Source: Pseudomonadota bacterium (GTDB lineage: Bacteria; Pseudomonadota; Gammaproteobacteria; Steroidobacterales; GCA-2729495). From it: a stretch of 42,487 nt of DNA. Every line of letters begins with the position of its first letter. Within the stretch, counting starts at the first letter, position 1. The stretch spans positions 1-42,487 of the forward strand of contig CAUJIY010000032.1 of assembly GCA_963205295.1 (NCBI GenBank), read 5' to 3'. Below are positions 30,802-40,102 of this stretch, in pieces. The notes beneath the pieces are model-generated. The model saw only the letters and a program-made list of their open reading frames with translations. It did no database searches and had not been told where the DNA came from. The position numbers were made by a program, and so were the translations under genes.

Positions 30802-31344
30802 ATGAACTTCTGCAGCCGCTGCGGCCAACCTGTCACCCACGAGGTCCCGCCCGGCGACAACCGGCCGCGGCATGTGTGCCGCGCCTGCGGGCAGGTGCAC
30901 TACGAGAACCCGCGCATCGTCGTCGGCTGTGTGCCCGAGCACCAGGGAACAATCCTGCTCTGTCGCCGCGCGATCGAACCGCGCCACGGCTACTGGACGG
31001 TACCGGCCGGGTTCATGGAGATCGGCGAGACACTCGGCGAGGCGGCGATCCGCGAAACCTGGGAAGAAGCCGAGGCCACGGTCGAACTCGGCACGCTGTT
31101 CGTCGTGGTCGACGTGGTGCAGGCCCGGCAGGTGCACGTGTTCTTCCGGGGCGTACTGCGCGACGGCCGTTTCGGCGCTGGCGACGAGACGCTGGAAAGC
31201 CGGCTGTTCACCCCGGAGGCGATTCCCTGGCAGGAGATCGCCTTCCCGAGCGTGACCATCGCGCTGCAGGAATACCTGCGCGACCCGAAGCGTGGCGAAG
31301 GCCCGGTTCACCTGGCCAGCGCGCCGCGGCTGCGACTGGCCTGA
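30802..31344 (+). CDS. Nudix hydrolase with N-terminal zinc ribbon
   Basis: The enzyme should hydrolyse a nucleoside diphosphate linked to another group; the substrate is unknown. The 180-residue protein opens MNFCSRCGQPV with a second pair CRACG, a four-Cys zinc ribbon, then the Nudix box GFMEIGETLGEAAIRETWEEAE (here with Glu where the last Gly usually lies, as in several members of this subgroup). NudC-like NADH pyrophosphatases have a comparable layout but are longer. ATG 30802 is preferred because family members start there; ATG 30787 directly abuts its AGGAG. Confidence 0.85.
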   Translation: MNFCSRCGQPVTHEVPPGDNRPRHVCRACGQVHYENPRIVVGCVPEHQGTILLCRRAIEPRHGYWTVPAGFMEIGETLGEAAIRETWEEAEATVELGTLFVVVDVVQARQVHVFFRGVLRDGRFGAGDETLESRLFTPEAIPWQEIAFPSVTIALQEYLRDPKRGEGPVHLASAPRLRLA

Positions 31345-31393
31345 AGGTACGCGGCGAATCGTCGCAGAAACGTGGCAATCCGGAGAAAAATGA

Positions 31394-31421
31394 TTGATTT
31401 TCGGCGTGGAATGCCTACATT
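31394..31421 (+). promoter_or_regulatory. Candidate promoter for fdxA
   Basis: TTGATT (31394-31399) and TACATT (31416-31421) lie 16 bp apart, about 50 bp before the ferredoxin gene, in a locally AT-richer stretch. Consensus resemblance only. Confidence 0.4.
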
Positions 31422-31472
31422 GAGCGCGGCCCGCCGACCTCCGGCCACAGGGGCCGAGACCAGGAGACCCGC

Positions 31473-31796
31473 ATGACGTTCGTCGTCACTGAAAAGTGCA
31501 TCCGCTGCAAGTACATGGACTGCGTGGAAGTGTGCCCGGTGGACTGCTTCCACGAAGGCCCGAACATGCTGGTCATCGACCCGGACGAGTGCATCGACTG
31601 CACGCTGTGCGAGCCCGAGTGCCCGGTGGAGGCGATCATGTCCGAGGACGAGGTACCGGCCGCCCAGGAACAATTCAAGCAGCTCAACGCCGAGCTCGCG
31701 AAGAAGTGGCCGGTGATCACCGAGGCGGGCACGCCGCCGGAAGACTCCGACAAGTGGTCGAAGGTCGACGACAAGCTCCAGTACCTGGAGCGCTGA
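31473..31796 (+). CDS. fdxA: Seven-iron ferredoxin FdxA
   Basis: This is a small electron carrier with one [3Fe-4S] and one [4Fe-4S] cluster. The 107-residue protein shows [22 protein letters not shown] at the start and [17 protein letters not shown] (residues about 38-55), which hold the cluster ligands. A charged C-terminal half follows ([15 protein letters not shown]), typical of the proteobacterial FdxA family. GGAGACCCGC leads into ATG 31473. The direct partner is unknown. Confidence 0.95.
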   Translation: MTFVVTEKCIRCKYMDCVEVCPVDCFHEGPNMLVIDPDECIDCTLCEPECPVEAIMSEDEVPAAQEQFKQLNAELAKKWPVITEAGTPPEDSDKWSKVDDKLQYLER

Positions 31797-31815
31797 TACC
31801 TGCTACCCGACGGAC

Positions 31816-32535
31816 TCAGCCCGACTGCCCGGTCTCGAGATAGGCCGCGAGTTCCCCCGGCGGCACGTAGCCGGGCACCAGTTCACCCGTGTCGGTGACG
31901 ATGGCCGGCGTGCCCTGCACGCCGAGCGTGAGTCCCAGTGAGTAATGCTGCTGCACCGGCGTCGGGCTGCACGGCTTGACGGTCAGCACCTCGCCGCGCT
32001 TGGATTTTGTCAGCGCCGCGCTGCGGTCCGGTGAACACCACACCTGTTCGGCCTTGAGCCAGCCTTCGCTGTTCGGGCCGCCGCGCGGGAACATCAGGTA
32101 GCGCACGCGGATGCCCTGCGCGAGGTACTGGTCGATCTCGCGGTGCAGCTTGCGGCAATAGCCGCACTCGACGTCGGTGAAGACGTTGATGGTGTGCTTC
32201 ACCTGCTTCGGTGCGAACACGATCATGTTCGCCTCACCGACGTCTTCGATCGCAGCGAGGCGCGCAGCACTGCGACGCGCCTCGGTGAGATTGGCATCGG
32301 TGGCGACCTCGATGATGTCGCCGCGCACGATGAAGCGGCCATCGGCCGACACGTAGGCGATCTGCGGCCCGATACGCAGCTCGAACAGGCCGGCGACGGG
32401 CGCGGGCGTGATCTGTTCGGCGCGAACCTCGGGGAAGCGTTCGGCGAGGCGCTTCTGCACCGCCGCGACATCGTCCTGCGCCAGGGCGGCGCCGCTGCAG
32501 GCAGCCAGCGTGACGATCAGGATGGAGGTGCGCAT
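31816..32535 (-). CDS. dsbC: Thiol:disulfide interchange protein DsbC
   Basis: DsbC is the periplasmic disulfide isomerase that corrects wrong disulfides. The 239-residue precursor has a signal peptide (MRTSILIVTLAACSGAALAQ, cleavage after ALA), an N-terminal dimerisation domain, and a thioredoxin-fold domain with active site CGYC (DVECGYCRKLH) and the cis-Pro loop VQGTPAIV. A second Cys pair, WCSPDRS and KPCSPTP, matches family members. ATG 32535 follows xerD by about 100 bp, a common gene order. Confidence 0.93.
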   Translation of the reverse strand: MRTSILIVTLAACSGAALAQDDVAAVQKRLAERFPEVRAEQITPAPVAGLFELRIGPQIAYVSADGRFIVRGDIIEVATDANLTEARRSAARLAAIEDVGEANMIVFAPKQVKHTINVFTDVECGYCRKLHREIDQYLAQGIRVRYLMFPRGGPNSEGWLKAEQVWCSPDRSAALTKSKRGEVLTVKPCSPTPVQQHYSLGLTLGVQGTPAIVTDTGELVPGYVPPGELAAYLETGQSG

Positions 32536-32638
32536 GGGGTATTCCTGCCAGCCGGCGCCAGTGCCGGGCGCGACGGATGGTAGCACAGGGCCATGCTGGC
32601 GCCCGTCGCTGCGGGCGACAGCTGCAGGGCGGCGAGCG

Positions 32639-33577
32639 TCACCCGCGCGGGTGATGCTGGGCGTGCATTTCCTTCATGCGCTCGCGGGCCACGTGCGTGT
32701 AGATCTGCGTCGTCGACAGGTCGCTGTGGCCGAGCAGCATCTGCACCACGCGCAGGTCCGCACCGTTGTTGAGCAGGTGCGTCGCGAAGGCGTGGCGCAG
32801 CGTGTGCGGCGAGAGCTTGCCGAGGATGTCGGCCTTGCGTGCGTAGCGCTTGATGATGTGCCAGAAAGCCTGGCGCGTCATGCGATCCCCGCGCCGGGTC
32901 GGGAACAGGTACTCGGTCTGGCGCTCGAGCAGGATCTCGACGCGCGGCCCGGCAACGAATTCGCGCAGCCAGCGCTGCGCTTCCTCACCGAGCGGGATCA
33001 GGCGCTCGCGGTCACCCTTGCCACGCACCCGCAGCACGCCCTGGTTGAGGTTGATCTGCCCCTGGCGCAGGTTGATCAGCTCGGAGACGCGCAGGCCCGT
33101 GGCATACAGCACCTCGAGCATGGTGCGGTCGCGGTGCCCGATCGGATCGTTGACGTCCGGGGCACCGAGCAGTGATTCGACTTCCGGCTCGGTGAGCGAC
33201 TGCGGCAGCGCCCGACCGATCTTCGGCATATCGATCTTCAGCGTCGGGTCCTCGGCGACAACGCCTTCGCGCAGCAGGAAGCGGTAGAAGCGGCGGAAGC
33301 TCGACAGCTGGCGCGCGGTGGAACGGGGCTTCGCCCCCTCCTTGGCGCGCCAGGCGATGAAGGCGAGCAGGTCGGCGCGTGCGGCATAGATCAGGCTCTT
33401 GTCGCGCTGGGCGAGCCAGCGCTGCAGCGCCAGCAGGTCGGCGCGGTAGGCCCCGAGCGTGTTGGCCGACAGGCCGCGCTCCATCCAGATGGCATCGAGA
33501 AACCGGTCGAGGATCGCCTCGGTCGGGTTCGACGGCGTGCTCGCGCCCGCCACGGTGTCTACGGATGTCGGCGACAT
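32639..33577 (-). CDS. xerD: Tyrosine recombinase XerD
   Basis: XerD acts with XerC at dif to resolve chromosome dimers. The 312-residue protein has an N-terminal SAM-like domain (LDRFLDAIWMERGLSANTLGAYRADL, shown by ERGLSANTLGAY) and the catalytic domain with Arg in YATGLRVSELINL, HTLRHAFATHLLNNGADLR, LGHSDLSTTQIYTHV and the nucleophile Tyr in that last block. It is a housekeeping recombinase, not the integrase of the island: it is far from it and follows the usual xerD-dsbC order. The start has an extension of about 15 residues. Confidence 0.95.
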   Translation of the reverse strand: MSPTSVDTVAGASTPSNPTEAILDRFLDAIWMERGLSANTLGAYRADLLALQRWLAQRDKSLIYAARADLLAFIAWRAKEGAKPRSTARQLSSFRRFYRFLLREGVVAEDPTLKIDMPKIGRALPQSLTEPEVESLLGAPDVNDPIGHRDRTMLEVLYATGLRVSELINLRQGQINLNQGVLRVRGKGDRERLIPLGEEAQRWLREFVAGPRVEILLERQTEYLFPTRRGDRMTRQAFWHIIKRYARKADILGKLSPHTLRHAFATHLLNNGADLRVVQMLLGHSDLSTTQIYTHVARERMKEMHAQHHPRG

Positions 33578-33874
33578 GAGTTGGCTTCGCTCCGCTCAAC
33601 AGTTCCCTTGGGCGCCCCGCCGGCAGATCCGTCCCTGGATCTGCCCCCGGACAATTGCAGTTGCCGGACCCGCGTGCCGATAATCGCCATGTCCACTGGC
33701 CCCGGCTCGCGGCTGCGCCCCGGCCACCTGCGACACCTGCTCCTGCGGACCAGGCGTCACCTGCGGGCCACGGCGGGCGGACGTTGAAATCCAGTATGCG
33801 CGGCAAGGTTTTGCCTCGACGTGATGACACTCACAAATCCATCAACGGCTTACATAAATTCCTGATTTGACAGA
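33578..33874. other. Divergent intergenic region with a perfect hairpin
   Basis: This 297-bp gap between divergent genes contains GCAGATCC-gtccct-GGATCTGC (33623-33644), an 8-bp perfect stem, in a GC-rich setting without a following T-run, so it is not a classical terminator. No gene is seen. The last 40 bp before the acyltransferase gene are AT-rich. Confidence 0.5.
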
Positions 33875-34621
33875 ATGGGTAAGCCGGTCGAACGCATCGC
33901 CGCCCTGGCGCGCGCCACCTACGGTGTCATCGCCTGGCTGGCCTTCCTCGCCGTAGCCCTGCCACTGGTGGCCCTCGTGGCGATACTGCCCGGGGAGCGG
34001 CGCCGCCGGGCAGCAACCCGGCAGGCGGCCCGACTGGTGCTCTCGCTGATGGCGTCGCGCCCGCGTGTGGACGGCCTGCAACACCTGCCGGCGGCACCCT
34101 GCATCGTCGTCGCCAACCACGCGAGCTACCTCGACGGCATGGTGCTCACCGCGGCCTTGCCACCACGGTTCGGCTTCGTCATCAAGCGCGAGATGACCCG
34201 CGTGCCGCTGGCCCATTTCATGCTGCGCCGGCTCGGCTCGCAATTCGTCGAGCGCTTCGACACGCGCCGCGGGGCCGCCGATGCGCGCCGCATCCTCGCC
34301 CTGGCCGAATCGCGCCACAGCCTCGCCTTCTTTCCCGAAGGCACTTTCCGGCCTGAGCCCGGCCTGCGCCGTTTCCAGAGCGGGGCCTTCGCAGCGGCCG
34401 TGCGTGGGGACCTGCCGGTGGTGCCGGTGGTCATCCGGGGCACACGCCACATGCTCGCGGCCGGACAACTGCTGCCACGGCCGGGCCGGCTCGAGGTTAT
34501 CGTCAAGCCCGCGGTTCGCCATAACGGCGAGGACGATGCCGTCGAAGCACTGCGCGTCGCCTGCCGCGCACGGATCCTCGAGGATCTCGCCGAACCCGAT
34601 CTTGCCCTGCATCGTCCCTGA
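33875..34621 (+). CDS. 1-acyl-glycerol-3-phosphate acyltransferase family protein
   Basis: The 248-residue membrane-associated enzyme should acylate lysophosphatidate or a similar acceptor in phospholipid synthesis. It has an N-terminal hydrophobic segment (IAWLAFLAVALPLVALVAIL), the HX4D motif as NHASYLDGMVL, and the FPEGTFR block (residue about 150). The VVPVVIRGT block follows. Whether it is PlsC itself or a paralogue acting on another lipid is not clear. It is divergent from xerD. Confidence 0.88.
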   Translation: MGKPVERIAALARATYGVIAWLAFLAVALPLVALVAILPGERRRRAATRQAARLVLSLMASRPRVDGLQHLPAAPCIVVANHASYLDGMVLTAALPPRFGFVIKREMTRVPLAHFMLRRLGSQFVERFDTRRGAADARRILALAESRHSLAFFPEGTFRPEPGLRRFQSGAFAAAVRGDLPVVPVVIRGTRHMLAAGQLLPRPGRLEVIVKPAVRHNGEDDAVEALRVACRARILEDLAEPDLALHRP

Positions 34622-34651
34622 GGCGGCACCCTCGCGGGCCCGCGAAAGCGC

Positions 34652-34681
34652 TTGCCGATCCGGTTTTTTGCGTCGCATAAT
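34652..34681 (+). promoter_or_regulatory. Candidate promoter for the thiolase gene
   Basis: TTGCCG (34652-34657) and CATAAT (34676-34681) are separated by 18 bp, 41 bp before the GTG start. The spacer includes a T6 run. Consensus resemblance only. Confidence 0.4.
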
Positions 34682-34722
34682 CGGCGCCTCTCGTTTGCGC
34701 TGCAAAAGCACAGGACACACCA

Positions 34723-35904
34723 GTGAGCACGGAAGCCATCGTCATCGTCGCCGCCCGTCGTACCCCGATCGGCTCGTTCCAGGGGAACCTGGCCTCGATA
34801 GCGGCGCCACAGCTGGCGGCAGCGGCGGCCCGTGCGGTGCTCGCCGACAGCCATCTGGCGGGGAGCGACATCGACCTGGCCCTCATCGGCTGCGTCCTGC
34901 AGGCCGGCGTCGGCCAGGCGCCGGCACGTCTCGCGGTGCTCGCCGCCGGACTGCCGGTGTCCGTACCCGCCATCACGGTGAACAAGGTCTGCGGCTCGGG
35001 CATGACCACGCTCATGTTCGGCCACGACCTCATCCGCAGCGGTAGTGCCCGCGTGGTGCTCGCCGGCGGCATGGAATCGATGAGCAATGCCCCGTACCTG
35101 CTGCCGAAGGCGCGGGCCGGTTACCGCATGGGCCATCAGGAGGTCCTCGACCACATGTACCGCGACGGGCTGCAGAGTCCGTACGACGGCAACATGATGG
35201 GGCACTTCGCCGAACAGACCGTGCGCCGCTACGGCTTCACCCGCGAGGTCCAGGACACCTTCGCCACCGAGTCGGTGCGGCGCGCGCTCGCGGCCTGCGA
35301 GGGCGGAAGCTTCGGTGCCGAGATCACACCCGTGACGGTCGCGGGCCGCGGCGGCGACACGCTCGTGGCACAGGACGAGGAGCCATACCGGGCCGACGTG
35401 GCACGCATTGCGAAAATGAAGCCCGCCTTCGCGAAGGACGGCACGGTCACCGCGGCCAGCTCGTCGTCGATCGCCGATGGCGCTGCGATGCTGCTGCTGA
35501 TGGGCGAGGCCGAGGCGGCACGCCGCGGTCTCGCGCCGCTCGCGCGCATCGTGGCGTCGGCCACGCACGCGCACGAGCCCGAGTGGTTCACCATCGCACC
35601 GGCCCATGCGATCCGCGCCGTGCTGGGCAAGGCGGGCTGGCACGCGGGTGAAGTCGACCTGTTCGAGATCAACGAGGCCTTCGCCTGCGTCACGCTCGGC
35701 GCCATGCAGGAACTCGACCTCGATCCCGCGCGCGTCAACGTCAACGGTGGTGCCTGCGCCCTCGGCCACCCGATCGGCGCCACCGGTGCCCGCCTGGTCG
35801 TCTCTCTGGCGCACGCGCTGCGCGCGCGCGGGGCACGCCGTGGCGTGGCCTCGCTGTGCATTGGCGGTGGCGAAGCTCTCGCCATGGCGATCGAGGCTTG
35901 CTAG
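34723..35904 (+). CDS. Acetyl-CoA acetyltransferase (thiolase)
   Basis: The enzyme condenses or cleaves acyl-CoA at the beta-keto position. The 393-residue protein has the nucleophile Cys in NKVCGSGMTTLMFG (about residue 90), NEAFACVTLG, GGACALGHPIGATGARL with the catalytic His, and CIGGGEALAMAIE with the second Cys. It starts at GTG 34723. The sequence resembles AtoB/PhaA-type biosynthetic thiolases; the physiological direction cannot be told. No phaB or fad genes adjoin it. Confidence 0.93.
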   Translation: MSTEAIVIVAARRTPIGSFQGNLASIAAPQLAAAAARAVLADSHLAGSDIDLALIGCVLQAGVGQAPARLAVLAAGLPVSVPAITVNKVCGSGMTTLMFGHDLIRSGSARVVLAGGMESMSNAPYLLPKARAGYRMGHQEVLDHMYRDGLQSPYDGNMMGHFAEQTVRRYGFTREVQDTFATESVRRALAACEGGSFGAEITPVTVAGRGGDTLVAQDEEPYRADVARIAKMKPAFAKDGTVTAASSSSIADGAAMLLLMGEAEAARRGLAPLARIVASATHAHEPEWFTIAPAHAIRAVLGKAGWHAGEVDLFEINEAFACVTLGAMQELDLDPARVNVNGGACALGHPIGATGARLVVSLAHALRARGARRGVASLCIGGGEALAMAIEAC

Positions 35905-35914
35905 GCGGCAGGCG

Positions 35915-37564
35915 TCACATCCCGGTGTAGTTCGGTCCGCCACCGCCCTCGGGCGCGGTCCACTCGATATTCTGCGGCGGATCCTTGATATCGCAGGTCT
36001 TGCAGTGGACGCAGTTCTGGGCGTTGATCTGGATGCGCGGCCCTTCCGCCGACTCGACCACCTCGTAGACGCCCGCCGGGCAATAACGCTGCGCCGGCTC
36101 CGCGTACAGCGGCAGCGTGTGGCGCAGCGACACCTGCGGATCGACGAAGTGCAGGTGGCAGGGCTGGTCTTCCTCGTGGTTGGTGCTCGAGAGGTACACC
36201 GACGACAGCCGGTCGAAGCTGACCACGCCGTCGGGCTTCGGATACTCGATGCGCCGGCAGTCCGCGGCGTGCTTCGTCGCTGCGTGGTCGGGTACCCGGT
36301 TGTGCAGCGTGAACGGCAGGCGCCCGCCGGCCAGGTTCTGGTCGAACCAGGTGAAGGCCGCCCCGCCCAGCGTGCCGAGATGGTGCTGCGCCGGGCCGAA
36401 GTTGCGCGCCTGCTCGAGTTCGCGCCAGACCCAGGAGTCGCGCACCCGCTGCTCGAAGTCGGCGAGCAGCGCCGGGGCGCTCTCGCCCTGGCGCAGAGCC
36501 GCGAACATCGACTCGGCGGCAAGCATGCCGGTCTTCATCGCCGTGTGCGAGCCCTTGATCTTCGCACCGTTCAGGAACCCCGCCTCGCAGCCGGCGAGCA
36601 GGCCGCCGGGGAACGCCAGGCGCGGCAGCGACTGCAGGCCGCCCTTGTTGACCGCGCGGGCACCGTAGGCCACGCGCTTGCCGCCCTCGAGCAGCGGGCG
36701 GATGCGCGGGTGCTGCTTCCAGCGCTGGAACTCCTCGAACGGGCTCAGCCAGGGGTTCGGATAGTTCAGCGCGACGATCAGGCCGAGGTACACCTGGTTG
36801 CCGGCGGCGTGGTAGACGAAGCCACCGCCCTCGGTGTCGCCGGCGAGCGGCCAGCCGAGCGTGTGCATGACGTGACCGGCGCGGTGACGCGCGGGATCCA
36901 CCGTCCAGATTTCCTTCACGCCGAGCCCGTAGTGCTGCGGATCGCAGTCGCGACGCAGCTCGAAGCGGCGCATCAGTTCCTTGCCGAGGCTGCCACGGCA
37001 GCCCTCGGCGAACAGCGTGTAGCGCGCCCGCAGCTCGTACCCCGCCTGGAAGCCCGCCTTGGGCTGGCCGTTGCGGTCACGGCCCATGTCGCCGGTCACC
37101 ACGCCGGCGACGCGGCCGTCCTCGTAGATGACTTCGGTCGCAGCGAAGCCCGGGAACAGGTTGACACCCTGCTCCTCCGCGCGCCGGCCAAGCCAGCGGC
37201 ACACATCGCCGAGGCTGACGATGACGTTGCCGTCGTTGCGCGCCGGCCGCGGCACCAGCAGGTGCGGCACCTTCCAGCCACCGCCGGCCGTCAGGAACCA
37301 GAAATCGTCGCTGCTCACCGGTGTCGCCACCGGGGCGTCCTCGCCGGTGCGCCAGTCCGGGTACAGTTCGTCGAACGCCGTCGGCTCGAGCACCGCACCG
37401 GAGATGATGTGCGCGCCGATCTCCGAGCCTTTCTCGACCACGGCCACGCCGAGCTCCGTGCCGGTCTCGGCCGCAAGCTGTGTCAGGCGACATGCCGCCG
37501 CCAGGCCGCAGGGCCCCGCGCCGACGATGACCACGTCGAACTCCATGGACTCGCGTTCCGACAT
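35915..37564 (-). CDS. Electron transfer flavoprotein-ubiquinone oxidoreductase
   Basis: ETF-QO passes electrons from ETF to ubiquinone at the membrane. The 549-residue protein has the FAD motif VVIVGAGPCGLAAACRL, the amphipathic membrane/quinone region around HTLGWPLAGD, GCEAGFLNGAKIKGSHTAMKTG (core LNGAKIKGSHTAMK) and the C-terminal [4Fe-4S] ligands RYCPAGVYE and NCVHCKTCDIKDP. ATG 37564 begins MSERESMEFDVVIVG; the in-frame extension upstream is not conserved. The etfAB genes are not in the window. Confidence 0.96.
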   Translation of the reverse strand: MSERESMEFDVVIVGAGPCGLAAACRLTQLAAETGTELGVAVVEKGSEIGAHIISGAVLEPTAFDELYPDWRTGEDAPVATPVSSDDFWFLTAGGGWKVPHLLVPRPARNDGNVIVSLGDVCRWLGRRAEEQGVNLFPGFAATEVIYEDGRVAGVVTGDMGRDRNGQPKAGFQAGYELRARYTLFAEGCRGSLGKELMRRFELRRDCDPQHYGLGVKEIWTVDPARHRAGHVMHTLGWPLAGDTEGGGFVYHAAGNQVYLGLIVALNYPNPWLSPFEEFQRWKQHPRIRPLLEGGKRVAYGARAVNKGGLQSLPRLAFPGGLLAGCEAGFLNGAKIKGSHTAMKTGMLAAESMFAALRQGESAPALLADFEQRVRDSWVWRELEQARNFGPAQHHLGTLGGAAFTWFDQNLAGGRLPFTLHNRVPDHAATKHAADCRRIEYPKPDGVVSFDRLSSVYLSSTNHEEDQPCHLHFVDPQVSLRHTLPLYAEPAQRYCPAGVYEVVESAEGPRIQINAQNCVHCKTCDIKDPPQNIEWTAPEGGGGPNYTGM

Positions 37565-37683
37565 TGCGCGCGCCTCGCTGCACCGTCGCGGCCGCCGACC
37601 GGCCGCAGGCCATTCTACTGTGAGCACGAAATCGTTACATTGCCCCTGCCGCCGGGCGTCCCCTGCCCGGCACCGACACCCGC

Positions 37684-38781
37684 ATGAAACTCGAACAGCA
37701 CTATACGCGGGCGCTCGCCGCCCGGTCGTTCGCGCCCGACGCGGCCCAGCTCGCCGCGGTGGCGGTGCTCGAGCGCGTGCGCCGCGGGCTCATCGCGCGC
37801 CCGGGGCGTCGCGCTGGGCTGCTGCCGGCGCTGCAGCGACGCCTGCGCGGCCGCACGGACGAACCCGTGCGCGGCGCCTGGCTCTGGGGCGACGTCGGGC
37901 GCGGCAAGACCTTCGTGATGGACGTGTTCTTCGACAGCCTGCCCTTCCCGGAAAAGCTGCGGCATCATTTCCACCGCCTGATGTACCGCGTGCACGGCCG
38001 CCTGAAGGCCCTGCGCGGCGCCGAGGATCCGCTGGAGATCGTCGCCGGCGAACTCGCCGCCCAGGCGCGCGTGATCTGCTTCGACGAGTTCTATGTCGCC
38101 GACATTGCCGATGCGATGCTCCTCGGCAACCTGCTCGACGCCCTGTTCCGCCGCGGCGTGACGCTGGTGGCCACGGCCAATACCCCGCCGGACGACCTGT
38201 ACCGCGGCGGCCTGCAGCGGCAGCGCTTCCTGCCGGCGATCGAGCTCCTGCACCGCCATACCGAAGTGCTGCGGGTCGACGGTGCCAGCGACTACCGGCT
38301 GCGCGCCCTCGAGCAGGCCGAGCTCTACCATGCCCCGCTCGACGCCGCGGCCGACGCGCACCTCGCGCGCTGGTTCGAAGCGCTCGCCCCCGACGCCGGC
38401 ACCGCCGGCCAGCCGATCGAGATCAACGGCCGGGACATCCCCACCCGCCGGCGCGCCGACGGCGTCGCCTGGTTCGATTTCGCCGCCCTGTGCGCGGGCC
38501 CGCGCAGCCAGGACGACTACATCGAGATCGCCCGCGCCTTCCAGGCCGTACTGGTGTCCGCCGTCCCGCGACTCGACGAGGCGCGCGAGAACGAAGCCCG
38601 CCGTTTCATCGCCCTGGTCGATGAGTTCTACGACCGCCGTGTGAAACTGATCCTCTCGGCCGCCACGCCGATCGCCGGGCTGTACACCGGCAGCCGCGTG
38701 GCGCGCGAGTTCGAGCGCACCCGCAGCCGGCTGCTGGAAATGCAGTCGCACGAGTACCTGGCCGCCCCGCACCGGCCCTGA
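37684..38781 (+). CDS. zapE: AFG1-family ATPase ZapE
   Basis: ZapE is an AAA-type ATPase that acts at the division ring. The 365-residue protein opens with [19 protein letters not shown] and has the Walker [21 protein letters not shown] and Walker [37 protein letters not shown] holds sensor 1, and [21 protein letters not shown] lies in the family C-terminal part (given by [10 protein letters not shown]). ATG 37684. It is divergent from ETF-QO across 119 bp. Confidence 0.95.
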   Translation: MKLEQHYTRALAARSFAPDAAQLAAVAVLERVRRGLIARPGRRAGLLPALQRRLRGRTDEPVRGAWLWGDVGRGKTFVMDVFFDSLPFPEKLRHHFHRLMYRVHGRLKALRGAEDPLEIVAGELAAQARVICFDEFYVADIADAMLLGNLLDALFRRGVTLVATANTPPDDLYRGGLQRQRFLPAIELLHRHTEVLRVDGASDYRLRALEQAELYHAPLDAAADAHLARWFEALAPDAGTAGQPIEINGRDIPTRRRADGVAWFDFAALCAGPRSQDDYIEIARAFQAVLVSAVPRLDEARENEARRFIALVDEFYDRRVKLILSAATPIAGLYTGSRVAREFERTRSRLLEMQSHEYLAAPHRP

Positions 38782-38843
38782 GCCGGCCGCCCACCATTCG
38801 AATATCCATTATCATGAGCGTCACCTGCACGAAAGGAGCGCGC

Positions 38844-39587
38844 ATGCCCGGCAAGCTCGTCCTCTGCCGCCACGGCCAGAGCATCTGGAACCTCGAGAAC
38901 CTGTTCACCGGCTGGGAGGACATCGATCTCACCGAGCAGGGCCGCGCCGAGGCTGCCGAGGCCGGACGCCAGCTCAAGGCGCTCGACCTGCAGTTCGACT
39001 GCGCCTTCACCTCGGTGCTCAAGCGCGCCATCCGCACGCTGTGGATCGTGCTCGACGGGATGGATCTCATGTGGATTCCGGTCGAGCGCAGCTGGAAACT
39101 CAACGAGCGCCACTACGGTGCGCTCCAGGGCCTGAACAAGGCACAGACCGCCGCCCGGCACGGCGAGGACAAGGTCAAGATCTGGCGGCGCAGCTACGAC
39201 ATTCCCCCGCCGCCGCTCGCCGACGACGATCCGCGCCATCCGCGCTTCGACCGCCGCTACCGCGGCATCGACGGCCTGCCGGCGGCCGAATCGCTCAAGG
39301 ACACGCTCGGGCGGGTGCTGCCGTACTGGGACGCGGCGATCGCACCGCGGCTGCACGCCGGGCAGAACGTGCTCGTCGCCGCGCACGGCAACAGCCTGCG
39401 GGCGCTGGTGAAGATGCTCGACGGCATCTCCGACTCCGACATCACCGAACTCAACATCCCGACCGGTATTCCGCTGCTCTACGAACTCGATGCCGCGTTG
39501 CGCCCACGCGAACGCCGCTACATCGGCGACCCGCAGGCGGTGGCGCAGGCTGCAGCCGCGGTGGCTGCACAGGGCCAGGCCCGATGA
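38844..39587 (+). CDS. gpmA: 2,3-bisphosphoglycerate-dependent phosphoglycerate mutase
   Basis: The enzyme interconverts 3- and 2-phosphoglycerate in glycolysis. The 247-residue protein has the phosphohistidine motif [59 protein letters not shown] and [14 protein letters not shown] with the second His. GGAG lies 7 bp before ATG 38844, preferred over ATG 38814. Its stop overlaps the start of the next gene (ATGA). Confidence 0.96.
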   Translation: MPGKLVLCRHGQSIWNLENLFTGWEDIDLTEQGRAEAAEAGRQLKALDLQFDCAFTSVLKRAIRTLWIVLDGMDLMWIPVERSWKLNERHYGALQGLNKAQTAARHGEDKVKIWRRSYDIPPPPLADDDPRHPRFDRRYRGIDGLPAAESLKDTLGRVLPYWDAAIAPRLHAGQNVLVAAHGNSLRALVKMLDGISDSDITELNIPTGIPLLYELDAALRPRERRYIGDPQAVAQAAAAVAAQGQAR

Positions 39588-40102
39588 TCTACGCGCTCGG
39601 CGCGCAGCTGCCGCAGGTTGCCGCCGACGTCTTCGTCGCCGCCAGCGCCGCCGTCATCGGCGACGTCCGCATCGGCGCCGGCGCGAGCGTGTGGTTCGGT
39701 GCCGTCCTGCGCGGTGACGTCGAGCGCCTCACGATCGGTCCCGGCACCAACGTCCAGGACAACGCTGTCCTGCACGCCGATCCCGGCGCACCGCTGGAGA
39801 TCGGCGCACGCGTGACGATCGGGCATCTGGCGATGCTGCACGGCTGCCGCATCGGCGACGACGCGCTGATCGGCATCGGCGCCACGATCATGAACCACGC
39901 GCACATCGGCGCGCGCTGCATCGTCGGTGCCGGTGCCCTGGTGACCGAAGGCAAGTCGTTTCCCGACGGCGTGCTGATCGTCGGCTCACCCGCGCGCGTG
40001 GTACGCGAACTCACGCCCGAGGACGTCGCGCGCGTGGCCGCCAACACGCAACGCTACATCGAACGCGGCGAGGTCTACCGCCGGGAGCTACGCGCGCTCT
40101 GA
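39584..40102 (+). CDS. Gamma-class carbonic anhydrase-like hexapeptide protein (YrdA type)
   Basis: The 172-residue left-handed beta-helix protein has hexapeptide repeats ([22 protein letters not shown] as a first block). The zinc-ligand histidines are in [17 protein letters not shown] and NHAHIG. YrdA/PaaY-type relatives bind zinc and have weak or no carbonic anhydrase activity. It overlaps gpmA by four bases and is convergent with tesB, their 3' ends overlapping by 15 bp. Confidence 0.9.
   Translation: MIYALGAQLPQVAADVFVAASAAVIGDVRIGAGASVWFGAVLRGDVERLTIGPGTNVQDNAVLHADPGAPLEIGARVTIGHLAMLHGCRIGDDALIGIGATIMNHAHIGARCIVGAGALVTEGKSFPDGVLIVGSPARVVRELTPEDVARVAANTQRYIERGEVYRRELRAL

Noticed and set aside
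32639-33577. xerD gene as the integrase of the guaA island
   Set aside because: It is the housekeeping XerD in its standard xerD-dsbC context, 25 kb from the island.
35606-37687. 693-codon plus-strand frame over ETF-QO
   Set aside because: An antisense shadow of a well-supported gene; no motifs or start signals.
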